A stretch of DNA of 7,679 bases from Candidatus Auribacterota bacterium (GTDB lineage Bacteria; Auribacterota; Tritonobacteria; UBA1439): positions 1 through 7,679 of the forward strand of contig JAPLCY010000280.1 in assembly GCA_026391995.1 (NCBI GenBank), in the 5' to 3' direction. The notes beneath the pieces were generated by a model. That model made no database searches. It was not told the origin of the DNA and saw only the letters and a list, made by a program, of their open reading frames with translations. Numbering within the stretch: the first letter of the stretch is position 1; every line of letters starts with the position of its first letter. Both the position numbers and the translations under genes were made by a program. Shown piece by piece: positions 1 to 5,115 of the stretch.

Positions 1-665
1 TGGACATCGACGGCCTCGGCGAGAAGATCATCGACAAGCTCGTGGAGAGTGGGAGGGTCAGGAGTGTCGCCGACCTCTACTATCTCACGGAGAAAGATCT
101 CGTCCCCCTCGAACGGATGGCGGAGAAGTCGGTGTCCAATATCCTTGCCGCGATCGACGCCAGCCGCCGCCCCACGCTCGATCGTCTGATCTACGCCCTC
201 GGCATTCGACACGTGGGGGAGCACGTCGCGAAGGTGCTCGCGCGCGCGTTCGGCTCCGTCGAGAGGCTCCGTGCCGCGGGGGAGGATGAGCTCACGCGGG
301 TGCCGGAGATCGGCCCGCAGATCGCCAGGAGCATCAGGGGCTTCTTCGGCCAGAAGGCGAACACCGCCGTCTTAAAGCGGCTCGCGGCGGGCGGCGTGCG
401 CTGGACGGCGCCGTCGAAGGCCGATGGCAGCGGCCCCCTCGAGGGAAAGACGGTTGTCCTCACCGGCGCGCTCCAGACGCTCACGCGCGAAGAGGCAGGG
501 CGGCTGGTGGGAGAGGCGGGGGGGCGCGCATCATCGAGCGTGAGCGCAAAGACCGATTACGTGGTCGCCGGAGCCGACCCCGGCTCGAAGTACGAGAAGG
601 CGAAGAAACTCGGGATCGCGATCCTCACCGAGACGGAGTTCATGAAGCTCCTCGGGAAGCGGTGA
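1..665 (+). CDS. ligA: NAD+-dependent DNA ligase LigA, C-terminal part (5' truncated by window edge)
   Basis: This is the 3' end of the replicative and repair DNA ligase, which seals nicks in duplex DNA using NAD+. The frame is open from base 3 and stops with TGA at 663-665. An in-frame GTG at 42 is internal, not the start. The first visible residues, DIDGLGEKIIDKLVE, match the conserved start of the LigA helix-hairpin-helix region just after the Cys4 zinc finger. The HhH repeats run to about base 347 and include LIYALGIRHVGEHVAK and VPEIGPQIARSIRGFF, which bind the DNA minor groove. A C-terminal BRCT domain (about bases 432-655) shows GKTVVLTGAL, the GRASSSVSAKTDYVVAG strand-helix and GSKYEKAKKLGI. 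The adenylation domain with the catalytic lysine, the OB fold and the zinc finger lie outside the window, so catalytic competence cannot be judged. The gene converges with the radical SAM gene that ends at 720. Confidence 0.97.
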   Translation, partial: DIDGLGEKIIDKLVESGRVRSVADLYYLTEKDLVPLERMAEKSVSNILAAIDASRRPTLDRLIYALGIRHVGEHVAKVLARAFGSVERLRAAGEDELTRVPEIGPQIARSIRGFFGQKANTAVLKRLAAGGVRWTAPSKADGSGPLEGKTVVLTGALQTLTREEAGRLVGEAGGRASSSVSAKTDYVVAGADPGSKYEKAKKLGIAILTETEFMKLLGKR

Positions 666-674
666 GGGCGTCAC

Positions 675-702
675 GGCCGGGCGCGCGCCCCTGGAGAAGG
701 CC
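675..702. other. GC-rich palindrome between convergent gene ends (weak terminator candidate)
   Basis: The 54-nt gap between the ligA stop (665) and the convergent radical SAM stop (720) contains a perfect 12-bp palindrome, GGGCGCGCGCCC at 679-690. It is nested inside GGCC at 675-678 and GGCC at 699-702. A hairpin here could slow polymerase in either direction. Neither strand has a proper U-tract after it: the + strand continues with TTGTTGC after 702. An intrinsic terminator is therefore only weakly supported. Confidence 0.3.
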
Positions 703-719
703 TTGTTGCACCGAATCAT

Positions 720-1778
720 TCATCGCCTGTCCGGATTGACGCGTTTCCCGCCGGCATAGCAGCGTGCGCAAAATTCGGGGATGTCAAAACGCCCCAATCG
801 CCTTCTAAGGTTTCTGTACTTTTCGCTGTTCCATATCGATGCGAATGATTCCTCCTGGAGGCTTCCCATCGAGACGGTTCGAGGATCCCCTATCATGCAG
901 CAGGGGACGACGGTGCCATCGCAGGTCACGTACACGGATGTTTTTGGCCACGGGCACGGCTTCCGCCGCGAGTAGATGTCGTCGTAGTTGACCCTGAACC
1001 GCAGTCCGATTTTTTGCGCCCCTCGCGCCGCCTCCTCCAAAATGCGCACGTGGCCACGTTCAAGGGGGAGCACCTCCAGATGCCGGATGACCTTTTCAAA
1101 ACGGCCCTTGCCCCAGGTGGTCAGTTGCGCCTGGCATACGATTTCATCAACCCCCAGCGTGCCGGCCAGTCGCACGAGGTCGTTCAGGCCGCCGATGTTT
1201 TTTTGTGTGAGAATGCACCAGATCAAAATAGTGGGGCGCGCGGCGGATGATCGTTTCAGTTGAGCGGCGCGGCGGATGTTCTCGACAACCTGGTCGAACA
1301 TATCCGCGCCCCGCAACGACGTATAGGTCCCCCTGTCGGCGGTGTCGAGGCTGAAGGCAAGCCAGGAGGGGGGGCTTTCAAACAGCGTCTTCAACAAACG
1401 CTCGTCGAGGATAGTTCCGTTCGTGATCACCCGCACGGCAATGTTCCTGTCATTGGCGCAGCGGATCATGCCGCACAAATCCGTGTTCAGGAATGGCTCG
1501 CCCATCCCCGTGATCTTTATGGAGGTGAGGTGGGGAAAATTCTTCAGTAGTGCGCGAAACCGCTCGACGGTCATGTCCGGGAGCGCGGCGCGCTCCCAGC
1601 CGGGGACCTGGCAAAAGCCGCAGCGCAGGTTGCACCTGGCTGTCGGTTCCAGATCGATCATGAAGGGATGGAATGGCATGCCCTCGCGGAAGAGGGGGTT
1701 TATGTATCGGGCGCCAAGGGCGTTAAAAAGCCTCGCCGGCGCAAGGATATTCCTTTTGAGAAAGGAGGCCTTGATCAT
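720..1778 (-). CDS. Radical SAM / SPASM-domain protein
   Basis: This is a 352-residue enzyme expected to cleave S-adenosylmethionine with a [4Fe-4S] cluster and start radical chemistry. Residues 49-56 read CNLRCGFC, the canonical CX3CX2C motif that ligates the SAM cluster. It is followed by ITGMGEPFL (about 90-98), the GGE-like SAM-binding strand, and by VRVITNGT. The C-terminal half has a SPASM pattern: C275, then 12 residues, G288, four residues and C293-C294, then C337-x2-C340, which should hold an auxiliary Fe-S cluster. The ATG at 1778 overlaps the upstream glycosyltransferase stop as ATGA (1775-1778). A TTG at 1787 would add three residues. The ATG is preferred although the nearest GGAG lies about 13 nt upstream of it. 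It is the last gene of the minus-strand operon. SPASM enzymes often modify peptides, and others act on sugars or other small molecules. No precursor peptide is adjacent, so the substrate is unknown. Family assignment is firm, function is not. Confidence 0.93.
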   Translation of the reverse strand: MIKASFLKRNILAPARLFNALGARYINPLFREGMPFHPFMIDLEPTARCNLRCGFCQVPGWERAALPDMTVERFRALLKNFPHLTSIKITGMGEPFLNTDLCGMIRCANDRNIAVRVITNGTILDERLLKTLFESPPSWLAFSLDTADRGTYTSLRGADMFDQVVENIRRAAQLKRSSAARPTILIWCILTQKNIGGLNDLVRLAGTLGVDEIVCQAQLTTWGKGRFEKVIRHLEVLPLERGHVRILEEAARGAQKIGLRFRVNYDDIYSRRKPCPWPKTSVYVTCDGTVVPCCMIGDPRTVSMGSLQEESFASIWNSEKYRNLRRRLGRFDIPEFCARCYAGGKRVNPDRR

Positions 1779-2776
1779 CGCGGGCAACGATCTCCGGACG
1801 CGCTACAATCCGGCTCAATCCCGGGCGCGCGTGTCCTTCCACGCCTCAGAATGATTTTGGATCTCCGCACCAGCTCGGGGAACCAGGCGAAGCGCAGCGT
1901 CAGCGCGTAGCCTGCGGCCTCCCTCGCGCTTCCGAGAAGCGCGCCGTTTTTCCTGTAGAGCCGCAGCAGTGCGAGATAGGTGCGCATGCGGTGTGTCCCG
2001 TGGTATCCCAGCGGATTGCCGCACAGGAAATGGAGGTTGGCCAGCGCCATGGGGCAGTAGCGTGCGAGGCTGTCGTCAGTGCCGCAGACGCCGCAAAATT
2101 TGTTCAACACGCGTTCCTCGTACTCATAGAGGAGCCGCGCGTTTTTGATCGTGTTGGCGCCGTGGAATCTATAGCCCGTGAGCACCCGCGGGACATGACC
2201 CATCGGGTAGCGCCTTGCCAGGCGCAGCCAGAGATCCCAATCCTCGCACATCCGGAGGCTTTCGTCGAAGAGGCCCGTGCGCTTGAGGCATGACCTGTGC
2301 GCGATGACTGATGAGGTGATGATGTGGTTGGAAAAGAGGAGGTCCGCAAAGGCATCGGGGGGATCCACGACGATTCTTTTCGCCTTCTTCCGGGGGAATA
2401 CAAAGTCATCCTGGAAGAATTCGACATCGCTGTACACGAACGCGAGTGAGGGATCCCTCTCCAGGAGCTCCATCTGCAGGGCGAGCTTGTCTCGCTTCCA
2501 GAGATCGTCACTGTCGAGGAAGGCGATATAGTCGGCATCGCTTGACGCGATGCCCCTGTTCCGCGCGGCGGCCGGCCCGCTGTTCTCCTGCCTCAGATAT
2601 TGTATTCCGGGGAATTGCCGTACGGCCTCCGGGGTGCCGTCCGTTGAGCCATCGTCAATGACGATAATTTCGAAGTCCCTGTAGGTTTGGGCGCGGACGC
2701 TCCTTATCGCGGCGGGGATATAGAGCGCGCAGTTGTATGCCGCTATGATCACCGAAACACTGGGGCTACTTTTCAC
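1775..2776 (-). CDS. Family 2 (GT-A fold) glycosyltransferase
   Basis: This 333-residue soluble glycosyltransferase should transfer a sugar from a nucleotide-sugar donor to a glycan or lipid-linked acceptor at the cytoplasmic face. The N-terminus opens with VSVIIAAYN (7-15), the first Rossmann-like strand. DDGSTDG (41-47) binds the nucleotide, FLDSDDLW (87-93) contains the metal-binding DxD-type motif, and CEDWDLWLR (177-185) is the ED motif that usually carries the catalytic base. There is no C-terminal transmembrane pair, unlike CsbB or GtrB polyprenyl-phosphate transferases. The start is GTG at 2776, supported by an AAGGGGAAGGGA Shine-Dalgarno stretch 4 nt upstream. It overlaps the upstream radical SAM gene by 11 nt, and its TGA overlaps the next gene's ATG. 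The C-terminal region contains C228-x2-C231, C241 and C252, an unusual cysteine group. Donor and acceptor cannot be inferred. Confidence 0.94.
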   Translation of the reverse strand: MKSSPSVSVIIAAYNCALYIPAAIRSVRAQTYRDFEIIVIDDGSTDGTPEAVRQFPGIQYLRQENSGPAAARNRGIASSDADYIAFLDSDDLWKRDKLALQMELLERDPSLAFVYSDVEFFQDDFVFPRKKAKRIVVDPPDAFADLLFSNHIITSSVIAHRSCLKRTGLFDESLRMCEDWDLWLRLARRYPMGHVPRVLTGYRFHGANTIKNARLLYEYEERVLNKFCGVCGTDDSLARYCPMALANLHFLCGNPLGYHGTHRMRTYLALLRLYRKNGALLGSAREAAGYALTLRFAWFPELVRRSKIILRRGRTRAPGIEPDCSASGDRCPR

Positions 2777-3890
2777 TGTGTCCCTTCCCCTTGTGCGCCT
2801 TTGGCGTGATGCCCTGCACGACCGCCCTGGAGAAGACGGCCAGCAGGGTTCTCAGGTGGTGCGTCACGGAGGCATCGATAAAGCATCTGTGCGTGCAGAA
2901 GCATCCCCGCCGCGCAATGGCCTCTAGTGTGTTCTTCCACTCGGCACTGCGCATTATTGTCATGAAGTCATATCCATGGTCCCGCAGGTTGGCAACGGGC
3001 TCCAGGAGCTCGCACGGTGCCACAGCCCCGTTGGGATAGACTGCGGCGATGGTCCTTCCCGCATAGCAGTTGAACGGCCAGTGCGCACGGTGACAATAGG
3101 TATCCCGCTGGATTGAGTAGCAGTAGGCCGACAGCAGGGTGCGGAACCTCTTTTTAAATCCGGTGCCCCCCTCCCCGGCACGGTGGCGAAGACTCCGTAT
3201 CATCGTGTTCAGTGCGGCTTCCGCGCACGTGTCCGTGATTGCCCCGCACGCAGGGTCAGAGGGGTCGCCGCGCATAATCTCCATCGAATGGTCATCTATC
3301 CCGAGCTGGCGTGTGACGAAATCGGACAGCCTGTCGAGTCCATCGATAGTGCGCATGCACACTGTCGTGTTCACGCCGATCCTCAAAAGGGGATGCTTCT
3401 TCGCGAGGGCGCGAAGTGCCTCGTGTGTTTTAATGCAGTGCGCAAAGCTCCCCGGAAAGTTCCTGATCGCGTCGTGTGTTTCTTGCAGGCCATCCAGCGA
3501 GAGGCGGACGTTGACCTGAAGGCCGGGATCGAGGAGCAGTATCCTGGCGACCGCGGAGGCGATCCTGTCTGAAAAATAGGCAGTGGTGGGAATGGAGACG
3601 ACCTTGATCCTGTTGTGCGCGCAAAAAATCCTTATTATCTCCGGCAGATCGTCCCGGAGAAACGGCTCGCCGCCCGAGAGGAGGAGGACGTTGAAATGCG
3701 GCAAGCTTCTCGAGAAACTGTCTATCTCCTGTAATTCGAGGTCGCCCGGACGGTTAAGGGATTTCCAGTAAAAACAGGTTTTGCATCTGAAGTTGCATTT
3801 TGACGTGACAAAGAAAATGAGCGTGTCGAGGCTGCGTCTGTTGAGCAGTATTTTTAAATATTTCATACGCGGCTCTACAAATGATAACAT
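2766..3890 (-). CDS. Radical SAM protein with Cys-rich SPASM/twitch-like C-terminus
   Basis: This is a 374-residue radical SAM enzyme and the first gene of the minus-strand operon. CNFRCKTC at 32-39 is the CX3CX2C SAM-cluster motif, preceded by the strand TLIFFVTSK and followed by FYW. LLLSGGEPFL (69-78) is the GGEP strand that contacts SAM, and VRLSLDGL (128-135) is a core barrel strand. The C-terminal part has C275, 12 residues, G288, four residues and C293 (YPNGAVAPCE), as in SPASM domains. The second cysteine set is compressed: C330-x-C332-x3-C336 (CFCTHRC) instead of the usual CX2CX5CX3C. Further cysteines are at 257 and 266. The auxiliary cluster may therefore be twitch-like or have altered ligands. 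ATG at 3890 has AGGGA only 2 nt upstream. ATG at 3866 (MKYLKI) is a plausible alternative start with a weaker ribosome site. The protein ends 11 nt into the GT2 gene. Substrate unknown; the context suggests glycan assembly. Confidence 0.93.
   Translation of the reverse strand: MLSFVEPRMKYLKILLNRRSLDTLIFFVTSKCNFRCKTCFYWKSLNRPGDLELQEIDSFSRSLPHFNVLLLSGGEPFLRDDLPEIIRIFCAHNRIKVVSIPTTAYFSDRIASAVARILLLDPGLQVNVRLSLDGLQETHDAIRNFPGSFAHCIKTHEALRALAKKHPLLRIGVNTTVCMRTIDGLDRLSDFVTRQLGIDDHSMEIMRGDPSDPACGAITDTCAEAALNTMIRSLRHRAGEGGTGFKKRFRTLLSAYCYSIQRDTYCHRAHWPFNCYAGRTIAAVYPNGAVAPCELLEPVANLRDHGYDFMTIMRSAEWKNTLEAIARRGCFCTHRCFIDASVTHHLRTLLAVFSRAVVQGITPKAHKGKGHSEK
2781..2792 (-). promoter_or_regulatory. Ribosome binding site of the GT2 gene
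   Basis: Read on the minus strand, AAGGGGAAGGGA lies 4 nt before the GTG at 2776, inside the 3' end of the upstream radical SAM gene. It fixes the GTG start and supports translation within a polycistronic message. Confidence 0.6.
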
Positions 3891-3942
3891 AATCCCTGGG
3901 GTTTTTACAGAATAGCAAAATTGTTCAGCGCGGGAAGGAGTT
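3891..3942. promoter_or_regulatory. Divergent promoter region between the radical SAM operon and the GT4 gene
   Basis: The 52 nt separating the two divergent start codons are AT-richer than the flanking genes and should drive at least the minus-strand operon. Minus strand: TGC followed by TATTCT (3917-3909) resembles an extended -10 and would start RNA near 3902, but no good -35 is seen upstream. Plus strand: CATAAT at 3888-3893 is one mismatch from TATAAT but also lacks a -35. The existence of a promoter here is inferred mainly from gene arrangement; the exact elements are tentative. Confidence 0.35.
3932..3940 (+). promoter_or_regulatory. Ribosome binding site of the GT4 gene, short spacing
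   Basis: GGGAAGGAG precedes the ATG at 3943 with only 2 nt between the final G and the start codon, which is closer than usual. The next in-frame ATG (residue 14) would remove the first strand of the Rossmann domain, so 3943 remains the best start. Confidence 0.55.
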
Positions 3943-5103
3943 ATGAAAAGGCCACTCAGGGTCCTCTACGTGATCGACGCGATGACCTATAAGGGCACCC
4001 AGACACATATTGCCAACATGATGCGGGGGCACGATACAAGCGCTTTTGAGCCGTACCTTCTCTGCATCCAGGAGAAGGGCCCGCTTGGAGAACAGCTGGA
4101 ATCCGATGGCTACCATGTGATGGCGTACGGGTTGAAGAGGATATACGGCGTTCAGGCGATGTGTTCCTACCCGGGGCTGATCGGTTTTTTGAGACGAAAC
4201 CGCATTGACATTTTTCACGCCTACCTGTTTGCGGCCCAGGTGTATGGAATCCCGGCGGCGCGTTGCGCGGGGGTTCCCCTTGTCATCGCGGGGCGGAGGG
4301 CGCTGGGGATTCACTGGAGGGCGGCAAAATATGTCATGGCGAGGAGGGTGTCAAATTTTCTGTCACACATCCAGGTTGCGACCTCGGAAGCGGTCAAGGA
4401 CTATTTGATGAGCGAGGAAGGAATCCCGGAGGAGAAGATAAGGGTCGTGTATAATGGGATTGATCCCGAGCGATTTTCTCCTCCGCCTCGCGCGAGGAAT
4501 GACGGGCTCATCACTATCGGCTACATGGGCAACCTCAGCCAGGCCAAGCAGGTTGACGTGCTGCTGAGGGCGGCACATCGTATAATGCCGGAGTTCCCGC
4601 AGATGAGGCTTCTTATCATCGGCGAGGGTCTTGGGAAAAGTCATCCGAAATGGGAGGGGAGAACCGACGTGCGCGTCAAATCGCTGGCGCGGGAGCTCGG
4701 GCTTGAACACCGGGTAAGCTTTCTCCCTCCCCTCGCGCGGCCGGAGGATGAGTTCAGGGAAATGGATATATTTGTCATGCCCTCGGTGTCGGAGGGGATG
4801 TCAAACGCTATTCTGGAGGCCATGGCGACGGCCCTTCCGGTGTGTGCCACGGATAGCGGCGGCAACAGGGAGGTTGTGATCAACGGCGTCACGGGCTGCC
4901 TTTTCCCGAACAGGGATGATGCAAGGCTCGCCGGGCTCTTGCGTGAATTGATACTGGACAGGGGCAAGAGGATCGCGATGGGAGCGGCGGCGAGGGAAAG
5001 GATACTCGCGCGTTTCACGCGGAATAGGATGGTTCAGGATATGGAGGCGCTATACGCCGGAGAAATCGCGCGGAGAAGAGGGCGGACGCCGGAGTCACCA
5101 TGA
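3943..5103 (+). CDS. Family 4 (GT-B fold) glycosyltransferase
   Basis: This 386-residue retaining glycosyltransferase is predicted to transfer a sugar from a nucleotide-sugar to a membrane-lipid-linked or growing glycan acceptor in the cytoplasm. The N-terminal Rossmann domain begins RPLRVLYVIDAM and has a GTQTH loop (18-22) where related enzymes have GG(T/A)E. The hinge region carries VVYNGIDPERF (168-178), typical of this family. The C-terminal domain starts with ITIGYMGNL, then AKQVDVLLRAA with K202 at the usual phosphate-contact position, LLIIGEG and VSFLP. Its E-X7-E motif is E284 to E292 (EGMSNAILE), and GGNREVV is a standard GT4 element near the donor. Length is normal and no frameshift is seen. 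It is the only plus-strand gene of the glycan locus, diverging from the radical SAM operon and converging on the yfhO-like gene 4 nt beyond its TGA. Donor and acceptor are unknown. Confidence 0.95.
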   Translation: MKRPLRVLYVIDAMTYKGTQTHIANMMRGHDTSAFEPYLLCIQEKGPLGEQLESDGYHVMAYGLKRIYGVQAMCSYPGLIGFLRRNRIDIFHAYLFAAQVYGIPAARCAGVPLVIAGRRALGIHWRAAKYVMARRVSNFLSHIQVATSEAVKDYLMSEEGIPEEKIRVVYNGIDPERFSPPPRARNDGLITIGYMGNLSQAKQVDVLLRAAHRIMPEFPQMRLLIIGEGLGKSHPKWEGRTDVRVKSLARELGLEHRVSFLPPLARPEDEFREMDIFVMPSVSEGMSNAILEAMATALPVCATDSGGNREVVINGVTGCLFPNRDDARLAGLLRELILDRGKRIAMGAAARERILARFTRNRMVQDMEALYAGEIARRRGRTPESP

Positions 5104-5115
5104 AGTGCTATGGTG
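5096..5115. other. Inverted repeat spanning both stop codons of convergent genes
   Basis: CACCAT (5096-5101) and ATGGTG (5110-5115) form a 6-bp perfect stem with an 8-nt loop. The GT4 stop TGA (5101-5103) and the yfhO-like stop TAG (5108-5110, minus strand) both fall inside it. There is no U-tract on either strand, so it would be at most a weak bidirectional pause or end-protecting hairpin. It could also be coincidental. Confidence 0.3.

Noticed and set aside
679..690. GGGCGCGCGCCC palindrome as a true rho-independent terminator
   Set aside because: There is no U-tract on either strand, and GC-only palindromes are expected in DNA this GC-rich. It is kept only as a low-confidence structural note.
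1779..1787. TTG start at 1787 for the radical SAM/SPASM gene
   Set aside because: It would add three residues, but the ATG overlapping the GT2 stop is the more usual arrangement. The GGAG spacing favours the TTG, so this is a preference rather than proof.
1342..1854. 170-residue open frame on the + strand opposite the radical SAM/SPASM gene
   Set aside because: The opposite strand carries clear CX3CX2C and SPASM motifs, whereas this frame shows no family signature and crosses the gene boundary.
720..3890. Interpretation as a RiPP (mycofactocin-like) cluster
   Set aside because: No precursor peptide, RRE/PqqD-like chaperone, peptidase or dehydrogenase gene is visible, and the surrounding genes are glycan enzymes.
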